From positions 806,001-870,000 of the forward strand of contig JAJFPB010000005.1 of assembly GCA_020881915.1 (NCBI GenBank): a DNA stretch of 64,000 nt. Reading direction: 5' to 3'. Numbering within the stretch: the stretch's first letter is position 1; each line of letters starts with the position of its first letter. The stretch comes from Paramyrothecium sp. XJ0827. Taxonomy: Eukaryota > Ascomycota > Sordariomycetes > Hypocreales > Stachybotryaceae. Shown here piece after piece: positions 53,699 through 64,000 of the stretch. The translations under genes were made by a program, and so were the position numbers. The notes beneath the pieces were generated by a model. It was not told the origin of the DNA. It did no database searches and was given only the letters and a program-made list of their open reading frames with translations.

Positions 53699-55808
53699 GA
53701 TGGGTTAGCGGTCGCAGAGAGCTGAGAGGCAATCCTCTCGCGGTGGTAGACTGTTGCGATGAAGGTGCGTGAAGATCGGGCTGGGTTGGTGAAGTGCGAG
53801 ATGTAAACAAGAGCGCGCCCTACGTTCCCTTGGTGTAAGGTGAGGTAGACTGCGTACGGGTGACGAGGGGGAAAGAAAGAGCAGCGCGACAGCCAGCAAG
53901 AGCGAATTAAAGACTGGGCTTGGACACTTTAAGCTTCTGCAATTGATTTTCATTAGGTTTTTCCCTTTGCTCCGGGGGCTCTTCTCCCACAAGCTACCTT
54001 GCGGCGAGAGCCAGAGCTTGCGCGGAAAGGTGCGCCAAGCGTCGCAAATCTGCACTATCCATGACCTCATGTCCCATCTCCCCATCTCTAGGGTGGTGGT
54101 CTGGATCGGCACAGGCTTGGGACTACCGCATCGATGCCAGATTGGCCAATCAGGGCCCGCGCTGAGCCCAGCTGGGGTGATCCATCTGGGCATTTCGGCA
54201 ACTGAAATCCGGCCAAGCCGCCCTTTTCAGCTATGACTGGTCTAGGGACTCCATGATGGTGCATCCAACAAGGGTAGCAAATTGCCATGCAAAACTGGCT
54301 TTCCAGAACTTGAGGTGAGTTGTTGGAAGAACATTAAGGAGTCTGAAGAAATGCTTGCTTCTATTCGCCTGTATTACATCTATTTTTACCATCCATGGTT
54401 TTTCATGGTTCGCATATCAGGAGGGAACGCTGTTTGTACTTAATTTTCTCTCAACCCACGTCTTGGCTAAGATACCTAGCAGCACATCCACCGTATTTTA
54501 AAAGAAATAAAACAGTAAAATCGCCGTTTTGATCACTGAATAGACTAGCCATAATACTAGCCAGTGATCAGAACGGTGATATTAGTGTTTTATTCCTGAC
54601 GAGATACCAGGGGTAGGCTCGTAGGTATTATTACCATGCTCGCCAGAAAAGTATATTCGCCTCTGCAGAAGTGATTTGCTCGCACTGCTGTAATGTAAGG
54701 TCTATGTGTCTTTTAATCTAGAAAACCGTCACTTTTACAGCGCACAATTCGTTGTTGGCATAATCGATGCGCAGGCGCTCGTTTGTCGATGTTGGAGCAC
54801 AAGCACAGACTTTTACAGTCCTACGGCCGCATCCGGCGATGGACCGGCCTCGACTCGTGCACCTTCAGCTGTGCAAGGAACACCCCGACCAGTTGAAGCC
54901 AGCACCAACCCGGCGGATTTCTCAAACTTTGGATTCCATCAGAGAGCATCCCTGCATCACATATTCTTGCAAGTTGCCCACGAAGCCGGCCAATACGATA
55001 CTCCCTCTTCGGGCCATCCCTCAAGGCGGATGATGCGTTCGCGCGTCGCCACATCCTTGCCCGATCTGTCAGACCCCTGTATCTTTTTGAAGTGATGACG
55101 AAGAAAGCAATATCGAAGCGTCAAGGCTCACACCTGACGGCGGATGCCCAAATTGCAGCAGACTTGTAATAGTCAATGTGAATTAGGAGGATCTGGGAGT
55201 CAAGTATTAGCAAGAATGCAAATGTTAATAGATCAATCTTACAAAGTTAGCCTATGCCTATTCCTTTATTATTGATTTCACCAACTAGCTAAATGCCTAA
55301 TTTGACGGAAGAGATCACTGCTTGTGGTGATCTTTCTTGGCATCCGTGCGTTAGAAGTATTGGTTACCCTGTAGCCACGCGGGATCAAAATAGAACCTTG
55401 AGGAAACCTGGAAATAGGAGTCACACTAATCCAAGAGATGTATAGTGTGCTTGAAACGAGATGAACATAAAATCGGGTAATCATTGCTATTCATTATCTA
55501 GTATCTAATCCCTCGTCAACTGTTTGGTGAGACGCAAGGCCTGTCATGACTCTCGTGGAGTCCACTGCTAAGCAGGGAGAGACAGTACAACGTGCTTGGC
55601 CTCTAGCTTGATGTTCAATTCTGGCTGAACAAGCATATCCGAAAAAGGATTTAATCTCTAGCAATGTAGTCTGTAAGCTTTCCTACGTTGTAAGTTCAGA
55701 TCTTCAGGAAGACATATTTGGCGAGCTGGAACAGCCAGGACTATGAATGTATGGTCATCTTGGGGTCTTCATGCGTGAGCTGCCTTCGGCATCTTCGATC
55801 AGCGATCT
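53699..55808. other. Gene-poor, partly AT-rich region with inverted repeat
   Basis: 2.1 kb. 53699-54300 is the CTL promoter. 54420-54700 and 55140-55530 are AT-rich with stop-laden frames, consistent with a degraded repeat. A frame at 54706-55095 has no domain. The inverted repeat is listed separately. Confidence 0.45.
54506..54594. repeat. Imperfect inverted repeat, 33-bp arms
   Basis: The left arm (54506-54538) and right arm (54562-54594) are reverse complements at about 28 of 33 positions, around a 23-nt loop. It looks like the terminal inverted repeats of a tiny MITE or a stem-loop remnant. Most mismatches are transitions, as RIP would produce. No target-site duplication was identified. 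Confidence 0.6.
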
Positions 55809-56731
55809 TCAACTAGGCAAGGCCAGGCTCGGAGCTAGTGCCAGCAGGCTAAAGTTTCCACCTTTGTCATGCTGTTTGATGAACTGGCGGATCACAGCGA
55901 TCCCTTGATCAGAGAGAAGGTCGGAATGCGGTAGTTGGCCCTGCTCTACTGGGCCATTCCGATCTCCGTCGAGCATGTAGAGCTTGTCGTTCTGATTCGA
56001 CTTGACGAAGCAGACGTAATGAAAGTCCACCTCGTCCTCATGGTTCTCTGGAGCTTCCGTGCCACTTAGAACAGCCACTGACATGTACCCGGATTCCAGC
56101 TCGACGTCAGCTTCCAGGAGAGGTGCGCGCTCAGCCTGGGACAGGTCAGTACATGACTCTAGCAAGCGAAACAGCTTTGACTCTTGATCTGCAGAAAGCG
56201 CAGGTGGTCAGTGGATTGCACCGCGGGAAATAGTAGCCAACACGGTGCTTAAGGGCGTACTTATTAAATGCACTTGCGCCTCCGTTGGCTACAGGGTGCA
56301 GGATGACATAGAGCCCGCAAGCATTGTTTATGATCTGATTCCACCACAAGATACCATTTTGTCCATCATCGGGGGTGCCAGTTGTGGTTTCTTCAACCAG
56401 CCTGGTATCGTAAGTCGGGCGGCGTTGGGAAGACAACCACAAGTGCGAACACTGGTCTCGGAACAAGTGCAAGGAGATCTGGCTCGTCCAAGGACTAAAC
56501 GTCATGGAAAGCTAGACTATCCGATACACCCAGTCGATGTATGAGGCTTGTGAAAACATCCGGATTGGAGTCGAGCGGGTATGGAGTGTTTATTGTACGG
56601 CATATTGCCTGCCAGCGAGCAAGGGCATCGCGGAGAGAAGGGCTGAGGTGGTTCGGGATCGGGAGTTGAGTGGGCTTCAGACCCCAGAGACCTAGTGGGT
56701 GCTCCGAGCTTCGAGGATCCCTGACTTTCAA
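55809..56731 (-). pseudogene. Ubiquitin C-terminal hydrolase (UCH, family C12) pseudogene
   Basis: Homology to UCH-type deubiquitinases is readable from the N-terminus (PLDSNPDVFTSLIHRLGVSDSLAFHDV). It continues through the catalytic-Cys segment (NNACGLYVILH) and the catalytic-His segment (DEVDFHYVCFVKS) to LDGDR and the C-terminal NFSLLALAPSL. The gene is broken at two places. TAG at 56495-56497 falls where a Tyr normally follows FHDV, and a frame switch occurs near 56391-56400. A possible intron (about 56189-56243) has a weak GTGTTG donor. Catalytic Cys, His and Asp are all retained, so decay is recent. A functional copy elsewhere is expected. Confidence 0.75.
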
Positions 56732-59284
56732 TTGCCCAGATGTTGTTCCTCTCCACTAAACCTCCCTTGTATGCGAGACCCTTAAGCAACGAGCAATAAA
56801 GAATAAGGGCGGACTGTAAGATTGAAATCTGGTAAATAATATTTGTAATCTCTGGAATTAAAATCTTCGAAACATCTATCAATTATATACAAGTCCTTAG
56901 ATTACTGTATTATTTTTATCATTTTAATCATTTTTATCTTTGTTTTGATTGGTACCGCAGACAGATTCTAGAATTGTCATACTTTCATTTTCACAACCCG
57001 TTCTACTCCCACCGCTTGGAGACCTACCCTGGACTGATCACGCATTTTCACCCATGCCATTGACAATGCTAGTAGCCTGTTCTAGACAACTCCTTTCCAA
57101 GACCCTGGGTCACACCCTGGTGATTCAAGCCAATTGATGTCTTATCTGCCCCGAGACATGAGCGGCAGTGCTAGCATGGACCCTGGAAAATTTCCGGTTT
57201 GTGCTGTGGTGGAGTTTCTGCAGCCCATTTGGAATGGACATTTCGAATGGAACAACCATGTCGCCCAACATTCACGAGGATCTAGTCTCATGCCCAGTTC
57301 GTCCCATTGAGCAGGACGACGTGAATTCCTTCTTGAGAAGGACAAAATCATCCAGAGTATGACTATAGAATTGCCGGCATGTCCTGGCCAGATAAGCCTC
57401 GTTGACCCGAAGGCCGCATACGACTGCCTCATCCGTCGCCACAGATGACACAAGATATCGATAGCCTCAAAACAAACAGTCGGTCAAACCCAATACCAAA
57501 TCTGTCACGCGACCGACTTCCCCTTTTTTCTCCCGGCCCAACGGTTCTGCCCACTTCTGCAGTCCCCGCGTGCTCAGAAAGTCCCGGCTCCGACGTGAAC
57601 TCGTCTGCTTTGCATCGAGCTCCAATCACGGTGATTCGATAGTGGATGCCTCTCCCGTTGCCGGAACTGCACGTCCAGCTGGCCGGCGCTGCGTCGAAGG
57701 CCGGGATCCTAGAACCCTGGACTAGGGAGGGGCAAATAAGAGAATGCCACGATGTATGCCAGACTTCTTTACCGGCTAGAACTACCAAACTGGCCATGGT
57801 TCTTGAGGTGATCAAGCACTTGCGAGGAGGCGAGAGGATCGGGATTGTCAAACGCTTTCCCTTTCTTCTTCCTCTCTCTGGGATCTGTGAGACAAACGTG
57901 GGGGGTCCATTGCCGATGCGATCAATCACATGTCAGCAACCACGAGAACTTCCTCGAGCCCTGTACTTGAAGCAGGGGCTTAGTGGCTATAGTGGGCACG
58001 CTTAGTGGGCCGCTCGCTCGGAGAATGAGGGCCGTATCTTATCGTGTTCCCGTTTCCCAACTAAACGGCAGCTTTGTTGAGACGAGCCAGGCCAATCGCA
58101 TGCGAGACTTGGCTCGTGTTCATGCTGCCTTGCAGAGCGATATCGCGATGTTGCACAGTGGCGTTGAACTGGGTTGATTCTCGTGGCTCTTTCCGCATGG
58201 TAGAAATGTCCCGCCGCCTCTTTCCCATAGCAAATCCTTTGGACGTTGAACTTGACGTACCCTTCAGCGGCTGTCGGAGCTCCGCCAGCCGCTTCCTAGA
58301 ACCAAACCTTCCCACACCCATCAACCTCCATCATCCACTCCGCTGCATGAAGGTCCCAAACTTATGGCGTCGGTGGCCAAACATCGAGTGGCTTGCTCGC
58401 TACCATCCCGCTCTTTTTACCTTACTTTTTGCCCGCTGCGCCCACCTCCAAACTGGTCCGATTCAGGTACTGAGCCAACCAGGAGCCGCCCCGACGCCCC
58501 TTCGACCCAGTAGATCCAAAGCTTCACGTCGCCGTCACCAATCACCGCCGTGTCCAGCACTCCCTCCTCCAACAACCTCGTGGGGGGAGGCTGCCTTTGC
58601 CCCATACCGACGTGCCGCTGCCCATTGTTTCCCACCCCGACGACCCGATGGCAACTTGGCCAGACCGCCAATGATCGTGGCATATTCCGCGGGTCATGAT
58701 GACATTGATCGCGCGGCGTGCAGATGACAACCGGGTTCACAAGGTATCGCATTGCATGAGGCCTCGCCAACACCTCCAATTTGTCCCGCTATCAAATAGA
58801 CCAGACTAACGGCCCCTCCCCCTCCCATTGCCCCCCCCACAGCGGACAGCCCAGAGCTCACGAAGGGTGGATCCCTAATATATAAAGTATTCGTCCCCGG
58901 GTGAATCGACGCTCCTCTTTCTCTTCCACGAAGACCCTTTGCCATTATCCTTCTTTTTGTTTGTTGCTAGTCAAGGCATTCATACCCAAACTTCTTCACA
59001 AAGAGCCCCTTCCACGTGTATCGTGTACGTTCGTCGTGACACACACAGGAGCCAAGCTTCACACTAAGCGATCCTTACCAGGGGTCACCTATGGCCACCT
59101 AATTTTAATTCTTTTCACAACACAAAAGTCGTGTGAGACATTGCCCAATTAAGGCGGCAGGTGTTCGTTTTTGAGTAAACGACACAGTCACTCCACGCTT
59201 CCAGCGCCTTCGGCTTCAATTGCTGAGGCGTCTTGCACATCGCCGGGGGAACCCCTGAATTTCGACTTCTAGCAAGAATTAAAA
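56732..59284. other. Gene-free region upstream of the A-T-R-R gene
   Basis: 2.5 kb. 56790-56960 is very AT-rich and adjoins the UCH pseudogene. The remainder has only short frames with no domain. The last 400 bp is the promoter and 5' leader of the next gene. A TATA-like box is at 58879-58887. Confidence 0.45.
58879..58887 (+). promoter_or_regulatory. TATA-like box of the A-T-R-R gene
   Basis: TATATAAAG about 400 bp upstream of the start codon at 59285. If used, it implies a 5' leader of roughly 350-380 nt. This is inference from sequence alone. Confidence 0.35.
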
Positions 59285-62200
59285 ATGCCAGCCATTGACA
59301 TAAATAAGGACCTTGCCGCTCTTTTTGAGCAGCAGGCCCAGGCAACGCCAGACGCCGTTGCCCTTGAGGACGAGTCGAGAACCCTCACATACGCCGAGCT
59401 CGACAGTGAAACGTGGGCGCTCGCTGACCGACTCCGCCAGCATGGCGTCGGCCGCGACGACCTCGTTGGCGTGCTCATGGGCCGCAGCGCCGATTATGTG
59501 ATTGCCTCCTTGGCCGCCCTTCGCGCAGGCGGCGCCTTTCTCGTTCTGGAGCTGGCATATCCATCAGGCCTCCTGAGAGAGGTTATCGAAGATGCCAAGC
59601 CTACCGTGGTGCTCACCCAGCTGGCCCATGTAGGCCTGCTTAAGACAGACGTGCCAATCATCATCGTGGACGACAAGATGTCGAGCAATGGGCACCGGGA
59701 ACCGCCAACCGTCGCAAAGGCTCCCCTACCTTCAGAAGACGACCTCGAGCGCCTAGCGTTCGTCTCGTACTCCTCTGGCACGACTGGTCAGCCTAAAGGC
59801 ATCGCCAACCCCCACAGGGCTGCCGTTCGCTCTTACGACCTCAGATTTGGCGTCAGCAACCTGAACCCCGGAGACCGCGTGGCTTGCAACGTCTTCTTCG
59901 TCTGGGAGATGCTCCGGCCCCTGATCAGGGGTGCCACCGTGGTCGCAGTCCCCGACAGCGCAAGCTACGACCCTATTGCCCTCGTAGAGCTCCTTGCCTC
60001 GAAAAACATCACCGAAACATTAATGACCCCTACCCTCCTCGCCACAGTCCTCTCACGACACCCTAAACTCGACGACACCCTGCCCAACCTTCGCACATTA
60101 TGGCTCAACGGCGAGGTCGTCACAACAGATCTTTGCCGACGCTCCTTTGCGGCCATGCCAAACACCCGTCTCTTCAATGTCTACAGTGCCAGCGAAACGC
60201 ACGAAGTTGCTGCTGGTGAGATTGGCACTTTTATCGACATGCAGGCCAGCGTCTGCCCCGTCGGGCCACCGCTGGACCTCGAGCACACCTACGTTCTCGA
60301 CGAGGCGGGCAACCGAGTGAGCCCTGGCGTGAGCGGTGAGCTGTACGTTGGCGGCGATCTTCTCGCTCGGGGTTATCTCAACCTCCCTGAAACCACCGCG
60401 AAGGCGTTCCAGTCTGATCCCTTTGAGCAGAAGAAGGGTGCACGCATGTACAGGACCGGAGACATGGCGCGTCTGCTCCCGAGTGGCGTTCTGGAGATTA
60501 CGGGCCGCGTCGGAGGCATGATCAAGACCCGAGGCTACACTATCCAGCCCGGCGCCGTGGAAAGCTCCATCATCAAGCACATTGCTGTTCGCGACTGCGC
60601 TGTTATCGCTCACGGCGATGGTCTCGAGCGCCAGCTCGTCGCCTACATTGTCCGCGACGATGATCCCCGTGGCCGCACCATCCCGGTCATTGACGATTCT
60701 GGCCACAGTCCGGTCGCCCGCCGCGCCCTCTCCGCCCATCTTGCTCACTACATGATCCCCCCTTTCTGGGTCGAGCTTGATGTGCTGCCCACCCACGGCG
60801 TGTCAGGCAAGATTGACACTAAGGCGCTGCCTCCCCCACCAAGCCCGAGATCGCCAAGATCGCCCACACGGGCTGAGCAGAACACGCGAATCAAAATGGA
60901 GACCATCATCAAGCTGTGGGCCGCCTCGCTCAACATTCCTGCATCCACCATTACGCCAAAGCACGACTTTTTCGATCTCGGAGGACACTCGCTGGTTCTC
61001 GCAGACCTCACGACCAGAATGAATAAGACGTTCGGCTTCCCGGTCCCACTAGGACCACTGGCTGGAACTCCAACCCTGGAGGGGCACTTGGAGGCGGTCC
61101 GCGCTGCTCGCGATGGCCACACCGCTGCAGTTCAGGCGGATCTCCCGGCGGTGCTGCGTGCCGACAGCGAGCTCCCTGAGGATATTCAGGCCACCGGCAC
61201 TTCGATGCGAAAGCTAAGCGACGCCGACACCATTTTGCTGACGGGTGTGACGGGCTACCTGGGCGCGTTCCTTCTGAAAACTCTAATCGAAAACACCTCG
61301 GCCGAGATTGTTTGCCTCGTACGCTGCCCCGAGCCGTCCGAGGATGCCCGCCCCGGCTGCATGGCCCGCGTGCGCAAACACCTCGTTGACCTAGGCATCT
61401 GGGACGACGTCGTTCTTGACCGCATCAACATTCTTCCCGGTAACCTGTCGAGAAACCGACTCGGCCTCTCCCCCGAATCCTTCGACGAGCTCGCGTCCCG
61501 CGTCCAGGTCATCGTTCACGCCGCCGCTGCCGTCAACCTCGTGTACCCCTATGCCGCTCTTCGCAACGCCAATGTTGGCGGTACCAGGGAAGTTCTGCGC
61601 CTTGCGTCCCGCAGCGGTGCGACCGTACATCACATCTCTACGAACGGAGTTCTGCCTCCATCTCACGAAGGCTGGAACGAAGATACCATGATTGATTACG
61701 ACGCCGTGCCGGAGCAGCTTATCGACGGATACGGCCAGACTAAATGGGTTGCGGAGAAGCTTGTCGAGGAAGCCGCACGAAGAGGCATTCCTACGCGAGT
61801 TTACCGACCAGGCACCATCGGCGCTCACAGCGAGACGGGTGTTACAAATGGCTATGATCTCCTAAACGCAATCCTCGCCGAGTCTCTCCAACTTGGGTAC
61901 GCTCCTCAGGTGGACGGCTGGTTCGCGGAGATGACGCCCATCGATTTTGTCAGCAAGGCAATTGTTGCTCTGGCAGACAACGTCGAAGCTACACAACGCG
62001 TTTACCACTTGGGCGAGCCGAACCCAATCTCCGCGGCAGAGCTGTTCGAGCGGCTAGCACAGCTGGGATACGAAACCAAGCCCTTGCCCTGGGCTGAGTG
62101 GGTTGAGATGTGGCACGATAAGCGAGGATCTGATCGAGGTGGTGACGATCCGCTCACCGTTGATATCCTCCGCGGCGGCATGCCGACTGCTGAGGGCCTG

Positions 62201-63130
62201 AAGTCAGTCATGGTTCTGAAGGACCCAGCCACGAGGCCCATCTTGGAGCAATGCGGACTACAACGGCCGACTATTGACTGCACTATTCTGGAGAAGTACA
62301 CCCGGCACTTTTACGCTAGGGGCTGGGTCTCCAAGCCTCCGCGCCGGCAAACAAACGGCGTCAACGGGGCATCTACAAAGAAGACCAAGGGACGTCTGGC
62401 CGGCCGTGTTGCCGTTGTGACAGGCGCGTCGTCGGGTATTGGTGCCGCCGTGGCCGCCGGCTTGGCCAAGGAGGGTGCACACGTTGTACTGGCAGCGCGC
62501 CGCACGGAAGCCCTCGAAGCCGTCAAGCGCAAGGTCGCTGGCTACGGCGGCAAGGTGCTCATCCACAAGACGGACGTGACGAAGAAGACGGACGTCGAGT
62601 CGCTCATGCGCGAGGCTAGCGAAAAGCTTGGCCCCGTCGACATCCTGGTTAGCTGCGCTGGAGTCATGTACTTCACAATGATGGCCAACAACCAGACAGA
62701 CGAGTGGGAACGCACCGTCGATGTCAACTGCAAGGGCCTGCTGCACTGTCTCTCTTCTACGGTGCCGGGCATGCTCAGCCGCGGCGGCGGCCACATTGTC
62801 GCCATCTCCTCCGACGCGGGCCGCAAGGTGTTCCCTGGCCTAGGCGTGTACTCGGGCAGCAAGTTCTTCGTCGAGGCGACGCTGCAGAGCTTGCGCCTGG
62901 AGACGGCGGGCACCGGCCTCCGCGTCACGTCGATACAGCCGGGCAACACGCAAACGGAGTTGCTGGGCATGTCGACCGACGCCGAGGCCATCAAGAAATT
63001 TGGCGAGCCATCGGGCGCCAAGGTGCTCGACCCCGAGGATGTGGCATCCTCGATCATCTACGCGGTGTGCCAGCCGCCGCATGTGGCCGTCAACGAGGTG
63101 CTCATCGAGCCTCGTGACGAGCCAATTTAA
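59285..63130 (+). CDS. ATRR: NRPS-like carboxylic acid reductase A-T-R1-R2 (glycine-betaine reductase type)
   Basis: Intronless, 1281 residues. Adenylation domain (about 10-510): SSGTTGQPKG (about 161-172), NVYSASE, YRTGDMARL. The A4 region reads NVFFVWEM, so the Asp that binds the amino group in amino-acid A domains is replaced. Carrier domain: DLGGHSL, phosphopantetheine Ser about 569. R1 thioester reductase (about 645-1020): TGVTGYLG near 653, YGQTK 816-820. R2 SDR (about 1040-1281): TGASSGIG near 1047, YSGSK 1189-1193. This order matches the fungal ATRR described by Hai, Huang and Tang (2019), which reduces glycine betaine through its aldehyde to choline. Substrate assignment here is by architecture and the A4 change, not by test. 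Confidence 0.9.
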   Translation: MPAIDINKDLAALFEQQAQATPDAVALEDESRTLTYAELDSETWALADRLRQHGVGRDDLVGVLMGRSADYVIASLAALRAGGAFLVLELAYPSGLLREVIEDAKPTVVLTQLAHVGLLKTDVPIIIVDDKMSSNGHREPPTVAKAPLPSEDDLERLAFVSYSSGTTGQPKGIANPHRAAVRSYDLRFGVSNLNPGDRVACNVFFVWEMLRPLIRGATVVAVPDSASYDPIALVELLASKNITETLMTPTLLATVLSRHPKLDDTLPNLRTLWLNGEVVTTDLCRRSFAAMPNTRLFNVYSASETHEVAAGEIGTFIDMQASVCPVGPPLDLEHTYVLDEAGNRVSPGVSGELYVGGDLLARGYLNLPETTAKAFQSDPFEQKKGARMYRTGDMARLLPSGVLEITGRVGGMIKTRGYTIQPGAVESSIIKHIAVRDCAVIAHGDGLERQLVAYIVRDDDPRGRTIPVIDDSGHSPVARRALSAHLAHYMIPPFWVELDVLPTHGVSGKIDTKALPPPPSPRSPRSPTRAEQNTRIKMETIIKLWAASLNIPASTITPKHDFFDLGGHSLVLADLTTRMNKTFGFPVPLGPLAGTPTLEGHLEAVRAARDGHTAAVQADLPAVLRADSELPEDIQATGTSMRKLSDADTILLTGVTGYLGAFLLKTLIENTSAEIVCLVRCPEPSEDARPGCMARVRKHLVDLGIWDDVVLDRINILPGNLSRNRLGLSPESFDELASRVQVIVHAAAAVNLVYPYAALRNANVGGTREVLRLASRSGATVHHISTNGVLPPSHEGWNEDTMIDYDAVPEQLIDGYGQTKWVAEKLVEEAARRGIPTRVYRPGTIGAHSETGVTNGYDLLNAILAESLQLGYAPQVDGWFAEMTPIDFVSKAIVALADNVEATQRVYHLGEPNPISAAELFERLAQLGYETKPLPWAEWVEMWHDKRGSDRGGDDPLTVDILRGGMPTAEGLKSVMVLKDPATRPILEQCGLQRPTIDCTILEKYTRHFYARGWVSKPPRRQTNGVNGASTKKTKGRLAGRVAVVTGASSGIGAAVAAGLAKEGAHVVLAARRTEALEAVKRKVAGYGGKVLIHKTDVTKKTDVESLMREASEKLGPVDILVSCAGVMYFTMMANNQTDEWERTVDVNCKGLLHCLSSTVPGMLSRGGGHIVAISSDAGRKVFPGLGVYSGSKFFVEATLQSLRLETAGTGLRVTSIQPGNTQTELLGMSTDAEAIKKFGEPSGAKVLDPEDVASSIIYAVCQPPHVAVNEVLIEPRDEPI

Positions 63131-64000
63131 AGACGCAGGGAGGGAAAGTGACGGGGCATACAAGATCTAAGTGTTCGGTTTCGTCGAGAGGATGTGGTTC
63201 TAGACATGCCTTATGTAAAAATGACTGCAATTGTAATGAAGCACATACTCGTGTCCAGAAAGGCATGATTTACTAGCGTTCTCCCGCTCCTTGACCTCGG
63301 CCCCCTTTCCGGATATGCAGTCTTGAACAGATTGCTTGGCGAATCTATTCGCAACCTGTAGCATCGCCCCACCTGTCAGCTTTTGCCGCTGGGTCACAAA
63401 GGGAAGTCATTCCCACCTCGCCCGTTTCAGATAACGACGTCGGCACTAACCGCGAGAAGTGGCAGCAAAGGGGGACCTGCCAAGGTAAGGTAGGGCTGCC
63501 AGCCAGGTAAGCATTTGACGTTTCGCGCCGCCTCCCTGCCGCCCCCCTAATGTCGCATTCTGTTTTCGCCGTCTCTTTCATAACCGCTTCCTCCTGCAAG
63601 GCGGTGGCCCTGCACCCGCACGTGGAGCAGAAACAGGAACAGGGAAGAAAACTTGTGGTTCGGAAAGGCGCTTAGATCCAGTCTGGCCAAAGGGGGTCTG
63701 CAGGGCAGGCGTGATCCGATTCGCGCTCCTGCGCGTGGACAGCGAGGATGGGGCGGGCCATGCGGTGGTCATTCTACTTGCGTGCAGGCCTGCCTTTCAA
63801 TTAATTTCAACGACGCCCCCTGCCGCCTCGGCCGATGTGGACGTTGAGCCTCAAACACGAAAGATGAGCTTGATCCACCAATCAGAACGACGCTCGCTGG
63901 GATCCGAGACCCACCAATCTGTAACACGTCCTGCAAAGTCCCTGGGGTCCCTGGCCTGGGCTTCAGGGGCGGTTGGGGGTTTATGTCGGCTGTGTTCCAG
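63131..64000. other. 3' flank at the window edge
   Basis: 0.87 kb downstream of the A-T-R-R gene, with an AGGTAAGGTA-type motif near 63484. No gene is recognised. Any gene beyond 64000 is out of view. Confidence 0.45.

Noticed and set aside
54706..55095. 129-codon plus-strand frame near the inverted repeat
   Set aside because: No recognisable features, AT-rich decayed context.
57429..57929. Minus-strand frame upstream of the A-T-R-R gene
   Set aside because: Mixed composition without any motif; no splice partner.
62258..62794. Minus-strand frame under the A-T-R-R gene
   Set aside because: Antisense shadow of the SDR domain; no family features.

Overview
The window is nuclear DNA of a filamentous ascomycete (Pezizomycotina, probably a Sordariomycete; I cannot name the species). 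The evidence is short GT-AG introns (about 44-140 nt, mostly 45-60), fungus-restricted families (Zn2Cys6 regulators, CFEM, Atg17, Dabb, an NRPS-like A-T-R-R reductase), monocistronic genes on both strands, and AT-rich islands that look like RIP-decayed repeats. Exon coordinates were worked out by hand from reading frames, splice sites and family resemblance. No alignment or search was run.

Layout. 0-15 kb: the 3' end of an M28 aminopeptidase, a helical Fungal_N-type protein, a RING protein, a BTB protein, a Zn2Cys6 regulator, a DUF2306 membrane protein and a Ser/Thr-rich single-pass membrane protein. 15.7-17.7 kb: a graveyard of gene remnants (a P450 N-terminus, a cytochrome b5-like gene with a frameshift, and a gene with a bacteriophage-type tail-collar domain carrying a stop and a frameshift). 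They lie beside an intact BAHD-type acyltransferase (18.1-19.7 kb), so this may be a decaying accessory or secondary-metabolite locus. 21.2-23.6 kb: a five-CFEM, apparently GPI-anchored protein with a long Gly-Ser stalk.

24-35 kb: an accessory block of metabolic genes with two Zn2Cys6 regulators (DUF1993, hotdog thioesterase, two SDRs, regulator, regulator, LDH2/malate-dehydrogenase-like oxidoreductase). Both regulators are divergently paired with an enzyme gene, as in fungal catabolic clusters. 35.7-53.7 kb is mostly conserved housekeeping: RCC1, a Dabb protein, a NiCoT nickel/cobalt transporter, an unknown Cys-rich protein with an in-frame amber codon upstream of its start, a calpain-like protease, Atg17, a small membrane protein and a Pns1/CTL transporter.

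53.7-59 kb is gene-poor and partly AT-rich. It holds an imperfect inverted repeat and a ubiquitin C-terminal hydrolase pseudogene. 59.3-63.1 kb is one intronless ORF of 1281 residues with adenylation, carrier, thioester-reductase and SDR domains. This is the architecture of the fungal glycine-betaine reductase ATRR, which makes choline. The most unusual items are the phage tail-collar gene remnant, the penta-CFEM protein and the regulator/enzyme block at 24-35 kb.
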